A stretch of DNA of 64,000 bases from an uncultured Alphaproteobacteria bacterium (GTDB lineage Bacteria > Pseudomonadota > Alphaproteobacteria > Rhizobiales > Aestuariivirgaceae). This document shows, piece after piece, positions 36,101-47,623 of this stretch. The position numbers and the translations under genes were made by a program. Positions within the stretch are counted from its first letter, which is position 1. Every line of letters begins with the position of its first letter. The notes below the pieces were generated by a model that made no database searches, was not told the DNA's origin, and worked only from the letters and a program-made list of their open reading frames with translations. Location: the NCBI GenBank assembly GCA_945957365.1, contig CAMFKI010000022.1, positions 1-64,000 of the forward strand, read 5' to 3'.

Positions 36101-37344
36101 GGCGTGGCCTCCTTGACGGCGCGGCCCTCGATGAGGTCCTCCGGCGGATTGAGCACCACGCGCGTTCCTGCCTCGAGGCCGCTGACCGTGACCTGGTCGC
36201 CGATCTCGGCGCCGATCTTCACCGGCCGGATGCGGACCTTGCCGTCCTCGATCGTATAGACCTCCTTGCCGCCCGGCGCCTGGATGACGGCCGCGAGCGG
36301 CAGGGCCAGAACGGGCTTGCGCTCGGCGTCGGTCACTTGGCGCTTCAGGAAGGCGGCGCGCGCGCTCATCTCCGGCAGGATGCGCGGATCGTGCTTGACG
36401 AAGCGGATCTTGACCAGCATCGATGCCTTGGAGCGGTCCACCGTCGGCACCATGCGGCTCACCACGCCTTCGAAGCGCTCGCCCGGCATGGCTTCGAGCT
36501 GGATTTCCACCGGCTGGCCCACCCAGATGCTGAGGAACGAGGATTCGGCGACGTCGGCCTCGACCTCGAGCGTGTCCATGTCGGCGATGGTGACGACCGC
36601 GCCCTTGGTGTCGACGGCCTGCGAGAACGGCGTGATGGTGTCGCCGACATTGGCATTGCGCGTCAGCACCACGCCATCGAAGGGGGCGCGGATGAGCGTC
36701 TGGTCGAGGGCGGCCTCCGCCACGCGCTGATTGGCCTCCGCCACCGCGACGGCCGCCTGGTAGCCGGCGAGGGCCGCCTGCGCCTTGGCCAGCCTGGCCA
36801 CCGCGCTGTCATGATCGGAATCGCTGGTGAGTTTCTTGGCGGCGAGCGTGTCGGAGCGCTTGAAGGCGAGCTGCGCCTCGGCCAGATCGGCCTGGCCCTG
36901 TCCGAGATTTGCCTTGGCGACCAGCACGTTCGCGGCGGCGAGATCGCGCCCCGCCTCGGTGTCGCGGTTCTCGAGGCGCGCGATCACCTCGCCGGCCTGC
37001 ACCTTGCTGCCTTCCAGAACGCCCAGCCATTCGAGGCGCCCGGTGGCCTTCGACGCGACCGAGGCCTTGCGCTGCGCCACCACATAGCCGGTGGCGTTGA
37101 GCAGCGTCAGCGCCTGCGAGGGATAGACGCTCGACACGACCGCGGTGTCGACGGCGAGCGGCGCATGCTGGCTCCAGTACCATGCGCCATAGCCCGCACC
37201 GGCGAGCACGACGAGGATGAGCAGCCGTGTCAGGATGCGCCGCAGCCAGCCGCGCCGCCGCGGACCGGCGCTGCGGTCGATGGCGAGGCCGGAGAGATCG
37301 GAACCGGCCGCGGCGCGGTCGCGGGGGGCCTGGCGCTGGGTCAT
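36097..37344 (-). CDS. HlyD/RND-type membrane-fusion (periplasmic adaptor) protein
   Basis: A 415-residue adaptor: cytoplasmic basic start, a single membrane anchor (RRILTRLLILVVLAGAGYGAWYW), lipoyl halves (GYVVAQRKASVASKATGRLEWLGV, APFDGVVLTRNANVGDTI), an alpha-helical hairpin rich in Ala/Gln, and beta-barrel domains (VGQPVEIQLEAMPGERFEGVVSRM). Such proteins connect MacB-type ABC transporters to outer-membrane channels; no channel gene is in the cluster. The ATG is chosen with a weak GGTGA ahead; the frame extends 23 codons further to a TTG. It is the first gene of the exporter operon. Confidence 0.92.
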   Translation of the reverse strand: MTQRQAPRDRAAAGSDLSGLAIDRSAGPRRRGWLRRILTRLLILVVLAGAGYGAWYWSQHAPLAVDTAVVSSVYPSQALTLLNATGYVVAQRKASVASKATGRLEWLGVLEGSKVQAGEVIARLENRDTEAGRDLAAANVLVAKANLGQGQADLAEAQLAFKRSDTLAAKKLTSDSDHDSAVARLAKAQAALAGYQAAVAVAEANQRVAEAALDQTLIRAPFDGVVLTRNANVGDTITPFSQAVDTKGAVVTIADMDTLEVEADVAESSFLSIWVGQPVEIQLEAMPGERFEGVVSRMVPTVDRSKASMLVKIRFVKHDPRILPEMSARAAFLKRQVTDAERKPVLALPLAAVIQAPGGKEVYTIEDGKVRIRPVKIGAEIGDQVTVSGLEAGTRVVLNPPEDLIEGRAVKEATP

Positions 37345-37715
37345 GCGTTCACCATTGCTGTCGGGGCCCGGCCGCAAGGTCAGCGGGTCATCGAGGGACG
37401 AAGCATCGTCCAAAACGCCATTCTACCCGGGCACATATCGTTTGCAGCCCTGCGACCGTGCGGCGCAATCGCGGCGTGAGACAGCCGCCGGCAGCTGCCT
37501 TGGAAGATTGACATATCGAACATTTTGAAGGTCTTACAGGCGGGCCCGGCGCCGGACAAGCTAAAGATGGACGACGCGTAACCCTTTGAATTGCGCCATT
37601 CACCGTCTCACACGGCGATCAGGGCCGGCGCAGCGGTTCGGTATCGAAATATTCGCGCAGCGATGCCGGGGAGCGAGTGCTCGCCGGTTTGCCCACGCCG
37701 CGGCGGGTCGGCGCC
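37345..37715. other. Intergenic region between the exporter operon and carB
   Basis: This region must carry the exporter promoter (minus strand). A plus-strand TTGACA at about 37508 heads a short AT-rich stretch with no gene downstream before the carB end. No dyad or small ORF was judged convincing. Confidence 0.4.
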
Positions 37716-41081
<3,366 letters not shown>

Positions 41082-41190
41082 GTGAGGGGAACCCGAATTT
41101 TGGGTTTCCTACACATAAGGGCGGGGGATTCCAAGCTTAAACCGGGCGGGCTCCACACCTCGCGCCCGTGGGCCGCAAAAACACAAGAAT

Positions 41191-41270
41191 TCACGTCCCC
41201 CGGGCGTGACCCGGGGGTCCTTTTCCCGCCGCTCAAAAGGGTGCCCCGGTCGAGCCGGGGCAAGGTGAAG
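41191..41270. repeat. Intergenic repeat, family C
   Basis: Two dyads, cccccgggcg...ccgggggtcc and tgccccggtcgagccggggca, are joined by TTTTCCCGCCGCTCAAAAGG. The copy at 63771-63850 has the same parts in the opposite orientation. Confidence 0.75.
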
Positions 41271-41299
41271 GGTGCAAGTGTCGAGCGTTGGAAATCGCC

Positions 41300-41623
41300 T
41301 CAAAGTGCCGTTCCGGCGCCCTGCAGGTCGCTCCGCACGGTGAAGCACTTCACCTGCCTGAAGGCGGTGCATTTCCCGTCGCAGACCTTGTCCGAATCGA
41401 TCAGCCTGGCGGTCTGGGCGGGCTCGCGCTGGAAGATCATGGCCTGGTCATAGCCCTCGACCTTGCAGAAGGCGTCGGCCGCCGCCTTGCCGCAGGCGCC
41501 GTCGGCGAGGCAGGCATTGATCGGCTCGCCGCCGACCTGCGGCGCAAAGAAATTGCGCACTTCGCCGGCCTGCGCCTGGCCGAGCGTGGCGAGCAGCATG
41601 AAACCGGCGAGCAGGGCGCGCAT
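41300..41623 (-). CDS. Secreted cysteine-rich small protein
   Basis: Not recognised. The 107-residue product begins with a signal peptide (MRALLAGFMLLATLGQAQA) and has six cysteines in the mature part (INACLADGAC, DAFCKVEG, DKVCDGKCTAFRQVKCF), enough for three disulfides, so an oxidised periplasmic or outer-surface protein is likely. The start is set by GGAGG ahead of the ATG at 41623; longer readings of the frame have no ribosome binding site. It lies 17 bases after one of three paralogous small secreted proteins and may share its transcript. Confidence 0.75.
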   Translation of the reverse strand: MRALLAGFMLLATLGQAQAGEVRNFFAPQVGGEPINACLADGACGKAAADAFCKVEGYDQAMIFQREPAQTARLIDSDKVCDGKCTAFRQVKCFTVRSDLQGAGTAL

Positions 41624-41640
41624 TGTGGTGTCCTCCGCGA

Positions 41641-41847
41641 TCAGATGGCGAAGCAGCGGGTGTGGCTGCAGGGCTCGACCGAGATCTGCCCGGCCGGCGG
41701 CCACGCGGCGTTCTTGGTGATGACCGTGACATTGGCGGGATTGGCGGCCGACAGAACGGCCGGGTGGACGCCATGGTTCGACCCGGCGAAGGCGCCGGCC
41801 GAGAGAAACATCACGCTCAGGATGGTCGATGTGGTCAGCGTCTTCAT
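41641..41847 (-). CDS. Small secreted protein, family member 1 of 3
   Basis: A 68-residue product with a signal peptide (MKTLTTSTILSVMFLSAGAFA) and a mature part of under 50 residues that ends with the core VTVITKNAAWPPAGQ followed by C-x4-C (EPCSHTRC). The same core, with no gaps, appears in the proteins at 41993 and 42448: T-[VI]-[IV]-x-KN-x-A-[FW]-P-x2-G, then six residues and C-x4-C. GGAG lies eight bases ahead of the start. The function is unknown; the cysteine pair and export point to a small disulfide-bonded envelope protein. Confidence 0.78.
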   Translation of the reverse strand: MKTLTTSTILSVMFLSAGAFAGSNHGVHPAVLSAANPANVTVITKNAAWPPAGQISVEPCSHTRCFAI

Positions 41848-41898
41848 TGTCTTGCTCCGTGCAGGAGAAACGTCAGTGAGCGGAATTTGGTTTCGTTG

Positions 41899-41936
41899 GA
41901 AGAAAGGTGGCCCCGGGTTTTTGTCCCGGGGCCGCC
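41899..41936 (-). terminator. Terminator after family member 2
   Basis: A 12-bp stem (41906-41917 with 41925-41936, one G-T mismatch) around a T-rich loop, with TTTCTT after it on the minus strand. It separates the small secreted genes. Confidence 0.8.
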
Positions 41937-41992
41937 AAGTTATGGGCGGCCTTTTGCAGGGGATGGGGGGAAGCGGCCGTCCAGGGAAATCG

Positions 41993-42196
41993 TCAGCTGC
42001 GGGTCTGCGTGCAATCTTCGTTCAGGCATTCCTCGACGGTGAGCGGGCCCATCAGCGGGAAGGCCTGGTTCTTCTCGATCACCGTTTCGTGTCCGGAAAC
42101 CGGCTCGATCCCGGTGGCTTCGTGAGGCGACACCGAAGCGAGCGCGCTTGCGGCGGTGGCCAGGGCGATCAGCAGATAGAGTGTGGTGCGCTTCAT
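41993..42196 (-). CDS. Small secreted protein, family member 2 of 3
   Basis: A 67-residue product with a signal peptide (MKRTTLYLLIALATAASALA) and the shared core ETVIEKNQAFPLMGP followed by C-x4-C (EECLNEDC). It aligns without gaps to its neighbours from the residues GIEP onward, which shows common descent. The ribosome binding site is weak. It sits between hairpins at 41899-41936 and 42303-42333, so it is probably a single-gene transcript. Function unknown. Confidence 0.8.
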   Translation of the reverse strand: MKRTTLYLLIALATAASALASVSPHEATGIEPVSGHETVIEKNQAFPLMGPLTVEECLNEDCTQTRS

Positions 42197-42302
42197 GTTC
42201 GTAGGTCCCGTCCGTGTTGATGGTCCCTTTGTAGGTCGCGGCGGCGGGCAGCGATGTGCTGCACGTCACACGCGGTAATTTTTCGGTAACCTTGGCGGAG
42301 GC

Positions 42303-42333
42303 GAAAAAAGAACCCCGGCGCAGAGGGCCGGGG
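42303..42333 (-). terminator. Terminator after family member 3
   Basis: CCCCGGC / GCCGGGG stem (42313-42319, 42327-42333) with TTCTTTTTT on the minus-strand 3' side. Confidence 0.85.
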
Positions 42334-42447
42334 CTCAGGTACAGGCAGTGTTTGCAGGGGATGGGGGGGAAGTACTGCCTGGGGATGGGATACATGTTGG
42401 GATTGGAATGTGATTATTCAATGCCGCAGGCGGCGGCGGCGCGTTAA

Positions 42448-42663
42448 TTATTCGTTAGGCACGTCCGAGCAGTCCGCCGTCTTGCACTGGACCCAGCTTT
42501 CCGGGCCGATCACCGGGAAGGCGCTGTTCTTGGCGACGATGGTCTGGTTGACGATGACGGGGTGGACATTGGCGGCCGGCGTGCCGGCGGGCGCGTCCTG
42601 GAAGGCGGCGGCGGTGGCAACAGCACCCATGGCGGCCAGCAGGATGAAAGCGTAGCGGATCAT
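42448..42663 (-). CDS. Small secreted protein, family member 3 of 3
   Basis: A 71-residue product with a hydrophobic signal (MIRYAFILLAAMGAVATAAA), a short Ala/Pro linker, and the shared core QTIVAKNSAFPVIGP followed by C-x4-C (VQCKTADC). It has a good ribosome binding site (AAGGGGGG) and its own downstream terminator. With members 1 and 2 it forms a tandem array of divergent duplicates, each exported and each ending soon after the cysteine pair. Function unknown. Confidence 0.8.
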   Translation of the reverse strand: MIRYAFILLAAMGAVATAAAFQDAPAGTPAANVHPVIVNQTIVAKNSAFPVIGPESWVQCKTADCSDVPNE

Positions 42664-42795
42664 TGTTCGTCCCCCCTTGGACTTCGTTGATGATCCTTAT
42701 CTAGGGGGCGATCTGTCCAACCATAGGACGGTCTTGTAACCGGTTTGTGGTGGGTTGTGTTCAGTTTGGGGCAATTGCGGCGCTTGCCACAATTG

Positions 42796-42829
42796 AAAAG
42801 GGCCGCGCTCCCGGGGGGAGGCGGCCCTT
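42796..42829 (-). terminator. Terminator after rpsU
   Basis: GGGCCGC / GCGGCCC stem (42800-42806, 42821-42827) followed on the minus strand by TTTTC. Confidence 0.85.
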
Positions 42830-42853
42830 AAACCGGCGAACCGGAAAGGTTTT

Positions 42854-43108
42854 TTACTGAGGGCGGGGTCCGCGGCCGGGCAGTTCGACCTTCTTCGGCA
42901 TCGGCAGCAGGCCTTCGCGCTGCAGCTTCTTGCGCTGCAGCTTGCGGGCGCGGCGCACGGCCTCGGCCTTTTCGCGGGCCTTCTTCTCGGAGGGCTTCTC
43001 GTAATGTCCGCGGAGCTTCATCTCGCGGAAAATGCCCTCGCGCTGCATCTTCTTCTTGAGCGCCTTGAGAGCCTGATCGACATTGTTGTCACGGACGACG
43101 ACTTGCAA
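42854..43108 (-). CDS. rpsU: 30S ribosomal protein S21
   Basis: S21 is a small basic protein of the 30S platform that helps recognise the Shine-Dalgarno region. The 84-residue product has the family start [40 protein letters not shown] and a long basic tail ([20 protein letters not shown]). A clear terminator follows. It lies 81 bases downstream of purK on the same strand but probably has its own promoter. Confidence 0.97.
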   Translation of the reverse strand: MQVVVRDNNVDQALKALKKKMQREGIFREMKLRGHYEKPSEKKAREKAEAVRRARKLQRKKLQREGLLPMPKKVELPGRGPRPQ

Positions 43109-43189
43109 GTTCTACCTCTGCAAACAGGGTTGGGTTGTTCAGAGGGCCTCCAAGGTCCCCCAGCGTGGGCGGCGAGTTAGCACAGAGTC

Positions 43190-44275
43190 TCAAGCCTGTC
43201 GAGGGGTCACCCTGTTGAAATGGCCCATTTTGCGGCCCGGGCGGGTCTCGCGCTTGCCATAGAGGTGGAGGTGAACCTGGGGCTCAGCCGCGAGTTCCCG
43301 CCAGCCATCGGCCTCGGCGCCAAGGAGATTGGTCATCACCACGTCGGCGTGGCGTTCCGGGCTCCCCAGCGGCCAGCCGCACACGGCCCGGATGTGCTGC
43401 TCGAACTGCGACACGGCGCAGGCATCCATGGTCCAGTGCCCCGAATTATGCACGCGGGGCGCGATTTCGTTGACGATCACGCGGTCGCCCGCCACGAACA
43501 TCTCGACGCCGATCACCCCCACATAGTCGAGTGCCGCGATGATGCGGCTGCCGAAGTCCATGGCGGTCGCGGCGACGGCAGGGGTGATTTGGGCCGGAAC
43601 GGTGGAGGTCTTGAGGATGTGATTCTCGTGACGGTTCTCGGGAACGTCATAGACCCTGACCTCGCCCGACCAGCTGCGCGCGGCGATCACCGAGATTTCC
43701 CGTTCGAAGCGCACGAAGCCCTCCAGCACCGCCGGCTGGCGTCCGATCTCGGCAAAGGCCTGGCCAAGGTCGGTGGTGTCGTAAATCTTGGTCTGGCCCT
43801 TGCCGTCATAGCCGAAGCGGCGGGTCTTCAGCACGGCCGGACGTCCGATCCGGCCGATTGCCGCTTCCAGCGAGGCGAGGTCCGAAACCTCGGCGAAGGG
43901 GGCGACGGGAATGCCGAGGCCTGAGATGAAGGTCTTTTCCGCGATCCGGTCCTGCGCCGTCTTCAGCGCGGACACACCCGGCGCCACCGGCACCAGGGCG
44001 TCGAGGAAGGCCGCCGTATCGCCCGGCACGTTCTCGAATTCATAGGTGACTACGTCGCATGTCGCAGCGAAGGCTTCGAGCGCCTTGAAGTCGTCATAGG
44101 CCGCCACCGTCTGCGCGGCCGAGACGGCGAAGGCGGGGCTGTCGGCTTCCGGCGCGTAGATGTGGCAGTCGAGCCCCAGCTGGCCAGCGGCGAGCGCCAG
44201 CATGCGGGCCAGCTGCCCGCCGCCGAGGATGCCCACGGTGGAACCGGGTGGCAGGGCAGACGAAACCTTCTTCAT
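43190..44275 (-). CDS. purK: N5-carboxyaminoimidazole ribonucleotide synthase
   Basis: PurK uses ATP and bicarbonate to carboxylate AIR to N5-CAIR in purine synthesis. The 361-residue ATP-grasp enzyme has [20 protein letters not shown] at the N-terminus, TYEFENVPG, and the ATP-grasp segments [16 protein letters not shown] and [18 protein letters not shown]. It overlaps purE by four bases; the two act in sequence. Confidence 0.97.
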   Translation of the reverse strand: MKKVSSALPPGSTVGILGGGQLARMLALAAGQLGLDCHIYAPEADSPAFAVSAAQTVAAYDDFKALEAFAATCDVVTYEFENVPGDTAAFLDALVPVAPGVSALKTAQDRIAEKTFISGLGIPVAPFAEVSDLASLEAAIGRIGRPAVLKTRRFGYDGKGQTKIYDTTDLGQAFAEIGRQPAVLEGFVRFEREISVIAARSWSGEVRVYDVPENRHENHILKTSTVPAQITPAVAATAMDFGSRIIAALDYVGVIGVEMFVAGDRVIVNEIAPRVHNSGHWTMDACAVSQFEQHIRAVCGWPLGSPERHADVVMTNLLGAEADGWRELAAEPQVHLHLYGKRETRPGRKMGHFNRVTPRQA

Positions 44276-44760
44276 GCCTCGTCCTTCGGGCGTTCGGCGA
44301 CGGCGGCCGTCTGCTCGGCGCGGAAGGCATCGAGACGCTTTGCAAGTGCCGTGTCGTTCAGCGACAGCACGCTCGCCGCCAGCAGGGCGGCGTTCACCGC
44401 CCCGGCCTTGCCGATGGCCAGCGTGCCGACCGGAATGCCCGCCGGCATCTGCACGATGGAGAGGAGCGAGTCCTGCCCCGACAGAGCCTTGGACTCGACC
44501 GGCACGCCAAAGACCGGAAGCGAGGTCATCGAGGCGGCCATGCCCGGAAGGTGTGCTGCGCCGCCCGCTCCGGCGATGATCACCTTGAAGCCGTTGTCGC
44601 GCGCTGCCGTGGCGAAGTCATAGAGCCGCCTGGGCGTGCGGTGGGCGGAGACGATGCGATCGTCATGAGCGATGCCCAGCTTGTCCAGTGTTTCGGCGGC
44701 GTGTTTCATGGTGGCCCAGTCGGACTGGCTGCCCATGATGATGGCGACGGGAGTGGTCAC
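44272..44760 (-). CDS. purE: N5-carboxyaminoimidazole ribonucleotide mutase
   Basis: PurE (class I) moves the carboxyl group of N5-CAIR to give CAIR. The 162-residue product shows the family motifs [12 protein letters not shown] at the N-terminus, [13 protein letters not shown] with the catalytic His, and [15 protein letters not shown]. It lies 12 bases after the DUF465 gene and overlaps purK, forming a three-gene set. Confidence 0.97.
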   Translation of the reverse strand: MTTPVAIIMGSQSDWATMKHAAETLDKLGIAHDDRIVSAHRTPRRLYDFATAARDNGFKVIIAGAGGAAHLPGMAASMTSLPVFGVPVESKALSGQDSLLSIVQMPAGIPVGTLAIGKAGAVNAALLAASVLSLNDTALAKRLDAFRAEQTAAVAERPKDEA

Positions 44761-44772
44761 GAAGGTCAGTCC

Positions 44773-44988
44773 TCAGGCGATGATGTCGGGGATGAGCATG
44801 TTCTCGATGGCCTGGATCTTGTCCTTGATCTCAAGCTTCATCTTCTTCAGCCGGCGCAGCTGCAGCTGGTCGCCCGTGCCGGTCTGCTCGAGCGAATAGA
44901 TCGCGGTGTCGAGGTCGCGGTGCTGGTGGATGAGGTTCTGCAGCTGCGTCCGGAGCTGCACCTCCTGTATCAAGTCCAGCTTCGGCAT
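44773..44988 (-). CDS. DUF465 (YdcH-like) small coiled-coil protein
   Basis: A 71-residue, highly charged, helical protein (MPKLDLIQEVQLRTQLQNL, then HRDLDTAIYSLEQTG and LQLRRLKKMKLEIKDKIQ), with the LKKxKLxLKDxI signature of DUF465. The family has no established role. It precedes purE by 12 bases. A second, shorter DUF465-like gene (45115-45291) is divergent from it. Confidence 0.88.
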   Translation of the reverse strand: MPKLDLIQEVQLRTQLQNLIHQHRDLDTAIYSLEQTGTGDQLQLRRLKKMKLEIKDKIQAIENMLIPDIIA

Positions 44989-45114
44989 TGCGTCCCCGAC
45001 AGTTCACGGATTTGTTTTCGGCGTTTCTTCACTAATGCCCTTTCCGCGTGTTCGACAAGCCCCCAACTCTGTGCGATGATGGTTCCAATCCATAGCCAAA
45101 CAATGGAGGATCGC

Positions 45115-45291
45115 ATGAGTCTTCAAGCGCATCTTGGCGAACTGCACGCGAAGCACAGGGCCCTCGAGGCCGAGCTCGCGGAAGCCATGAACCACCCGGC
45201 GTCATCGGACGCGGAAATCGCCGAACTCAAGCGCAAGAAACTCAAGCTCAAGGACGAAATCACCCGGCTCGAACACCAGCACGCCGCCTAA
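45115..45291 (+). CDS. Second DUF465-like small protein, 58 residues
   Basis: A 58-residue helical protein: MSLQAHLGELHAKHRALEAE, a short break (NHPASSDAE), then IAELKRKKLKLKDEITRLE, which carries the DUF465 signature. GGAGG precedes the ATG at a normal distance. It is divergent from the other DUF465 gene, with 126 bases between them, and convergent with the amidase gene. Function unknown; the two small proteins may pair. Confidence 0.85.
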   Translation: MSLQAHLGELHAKHRALEAELAEAMNHPASSDAEIAELKRKKLKLKDEITRLEHQHAA

Positions 45292-45303
45292 AGGCGTTCT
45301 GGA

Positions 45304-46707
45304 TCAACAGCCTGGCGGCCGGGCCTTGTGCCAGTCGGTCGCACGTTCGTAGGCGTGGGCAGCGTTCAGCACCGTCCTGTCGTCGAACATGCGCCCGATC
45401 AGGTGCAGGCCTGCGGGCAGGCCCTTGGCGGTGAAGCCGCAGGGCACGCTGGCGGCGGGCTGCTGTGTGAGGTTGAAGGGATAGCTGAAAGGCGTCCAGT
45501 TCACCCATTTTCCGGTATTGTCGGGGGCGGCGGGTGCCAGCTTGCCGGCCTCGAAGGCGGGGATGGGCAGGGTGGGCGTCACCAGCAGGTCATAGCCTTC
45601 CATGAACTGGCGCATCTGGCTGCCCAGCGCGCCACGGGCCTTCACGGCGTCCTGGTAATCGTCGAGGCTGATCGCCATGGACTGCTCGACCACCTCGGCC
45701 AGCGCCGGGTCGAGCAGCTTCTTCTTGTCATCCGGCAGCTTGCCGAGCAGGGCCCGCGCGCCGGACCACCACAGCACCCGGAAGCACGCCGCCGGATCCT
45801 CGAAACCGGGGTCCACTTCCTCGACCTTGGCACCGAGCTCCTCCAGCACCTTCACCGCCGCCTTCACCAGCCTGGCGATCTCCGGATCGACCTTCACGTA
45901 GCCGAGCGTCGGGCTGAAGGCGACCTTCAGGCCCTTGATGCCCTTGGCGAGCTTCGCCGTGTAGTCGACCCCGTCGGACGGCAGCGAGGTCCAGTCGCGG
46001 GGGTCGGGCTGGGAGATCACGTTCATCAGCAGGCAGGCGTCTTCCACCGTGCGGGTCATCGGTCCCACATGGGCCACCGTGCCGAAGGGCGACAGCGGAT
46101 AGGCCGGAACGCGCCCGAAGGACGGCTTGTGACCAAAGATGCCTGAGAAGCCCGCCGGAATGCGGATCGACCCGCCGCCATCGGTGCCGAGCGTCAAGGG
46201 CGCATAGCCAGCCGCCGCCGACGACGACGACCCGCCGGACGAGCCGCCCGGCGTCTTGCCCGTGTCCCACGGGTTGCGCGTGATGCCGGTCAGGGGCGAG
46301 TCCGTGACGCCTTTCCAGCCGAACTCCGGAGTGGTGGTTGCGCCGAGGAAAACGGCGCCGCACTCGCGCAGGCGCGCAACGCTCGGCGCATCCTGGTTCC
46401 AGTCCTGGTTCTTGTCGACGGTGCGCGAACCGCGCAGCGTCGGCCAGCCGCGCACCAGCAGCAGGTCCTTGATCAGCGTCGGCACGCCGTCGACCGGTCC
46501 CTGCGGCTCGGCCTTCATCCAGCGCCCTTCGCTCGCGCTGGCCTGGGCCAGCGCCTCCTCGGCGTGGACCGCCACCATGGCGTTCAGCGTCTTGTCATGG
46601 CGCTCGATCTGGGCGAGGCAGGCCTTGGCCACCTCGACGGGGGAGAACTTCTTCTTCGCATAGCCCTTCACGAGCTTCGCGGCGGACTTCCAGTGAAGGT
46701 CGGTCAT
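45304..46707 (-). CDS. Amidase-signature family protein (GatA-like)
   Basis: A 467-residue amidase-signature enzyme, hydrolysing an unidentified amide. The Ser-cisSer-Lys triad is in place: Lys in PTLIKDLLLV, the cis-Ser within TPGGSSGGSSSSAAAG, and the nucleophile in GTDGGGSIRIPAGFSG. It is not next to gatB or gatC and lacks their context, so a role in Gln-tRNA amidation is unlikely. It starts 24 bases after the stop of the inositol-phosphatase-like gene, so the two are probably one transcript. Confidence 0.92.
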   Translation of the reverse strand: MTDLHWKSAAKLVKGYAKKKFSPVEVAKACLAQIERHDKTLNAMVAVHAEEALAQASASEGRWMKAEPQGPVDGVPTLIKDLLLVRGWPTLRGSRTVDKNQDWNQDAPSVARLRECGAVFLGATTTPEFGWKGVTDSPLTGITRNPWDTGKTPGGSSGGSSSSAAAGYAPLTLGTDGGGSIRIPAGFSGIFGHKPSFGRVPAYPLSPFGTVAHVGPMTRTVEDACLLMNVISQPDPRDWTSLPSDGVDYTAKLAKGIKGLKVAFSPTLGYVKVDPEIARLVKAAVKVLEELGAKVEEVDPGFEDPAACFRVLWWSGARALLGKLPDDKKKLLDPALAEVVEQSMAISLDDYQDAVKARGALGSQMRQFMEGYDLLVTPTLPIPAFEAGKLAPAAPDNTGKWVNWTPFSYPFNLTQQPAASVPCGFTAKGLPAGLHLIGRMFDDRTVLNAAHAYERATDWHKARPPGC

Positions 46708-46731
46708 GGCGTTCTCCTCGGGTCGGCGGAA

Positions 46732-47526
46732 TTACTTCTCCCGCGCCTTGCTCAGTGCGTCCTTGAACTGCGGCAGCAGGTCGGCATTGGTGGCGAGGAT
46801 GTTGCCGCTCTCCATCGGGTTCTTGTCGCCGTCGGGGTCAGCAACGAATCCGCCCGCTTCCTTGACCAGCAGGATGCCGGCCGCGATGTCCCAGGCGTGG
46901 ATGTTGCGGCACACCATGGCGTCGAAGCGGCCGGCCGCGACATAGGCCAGCGAGAGGGCCGCCGAGCCGGTGCCGCGGATGCCGACGACGCGCGCCTGCA
47001 GCACCGAGAGTTCGGCGCGCGACAGGGGCAGGTCCTTGCCGCCGCGGTGCGGCATCTCATAGCTCACCAGCGTGTCGTGGATGTCGCTGCGCTGGGCCAC
47101 GCGCATGCGCTTGTTGTTGAGGAAGGCGCCGCCGCCCTTTTCGGCGGAATACATTTCGTCCGTGATCGGATTGTAGGTGAGCGCCGCGACGAGTTCGCCC
47201 TTGCGCTCGAGCGCCACGGTGATGGCGAAGAACGGCACCGAATGCATGAAGTTCATGGTGCCGTCGATCGGGTCGATGATGAAGCGGTGATCCGGGTCGG
47301 TGCCGGGGACGGAACCCGTCTCCTCGGTCAGGAAGGCATAGCCCGGCCTGACCTTGGCCAGTTCCTCGCGCAGGAACTTGTCGACCTTCTGGTCGGCGAT
47401 GGTGACGTAGTCGCCCGGCGCCTTCTGGGAAACCTGCAGGTTGGCGAGCTCGCCATAATCGCGCTGCAGCGAGCGGGCGGCCTTGCGGACGGCGGCGGTC
47501 ATGACGGTGAGGACGGGGGAGGACAC
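46732..47526 (-). CDS. suhB: Inositol monophosphatase family protein (SuhB-like)
   Basis: A 264-residue Mg-dependent phosphatase of the IMPase/SuhB family. The metal-binding motifs are LTEETGSVPGTD, the DPIDGTMNF signature and HAWDIAAGILLVKEAGG. Substrates of the family include inositol phosphates and other sugar phosphates. The GTG start (SSPVLTVMTAAVRKAARSLQRDYGE) is chosen because AAGGAAG lies nine bases ahead; an internal ATG eight codons on is the alternative. It precedes the amidase gene. Confidence 0.93.
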   Translation of the reverse strand: MSSPVLTVMTAAVRKAARSLQRDYGELANLQVSQKAPGDYVTIADQKVDKFLREELAKVRPGYAFLTEETGSVPGTDPDHRFIIDPIDGTMNFMHSVPFFAITVALERKGELVAALTYNPITDEMYSAEKGGGAFLNNKRMRVAQRSDIHDTLVSYEMPHRGGKDLPLSRAELSVLQARVVGIRGTGSAALSLAYVAAGRFDAMVCRNIHAWDIAAGILLVKEAGGFVADPDGDKNPMESGNILATNADLLPQFKDALSKAREK

Positions 47527-47623
47527 GGCGGCAAACTTCCTTGCGAAACCTGGATGGATGAGGCCCGATAGCAGGAACTCCGCGGCAGGGGAAGCAACTG
47601 CCTGATTTGCCGGCCGCGGCGCC

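Noticed and set aside
37500..37560. Plus-strand TTGACA as the promoter of a small RNA gene before carB
   Set aside because: No convincing -10 at the right distance and no terminator or conserved structure downstream.
45304..46707. GatA subunit of the Gln-tRNA amidotransferase
   Set aside because: The amidase signature fits, but gatB and gatC are not adjacent and the specific GatA features were not seen. Called a general amidase.
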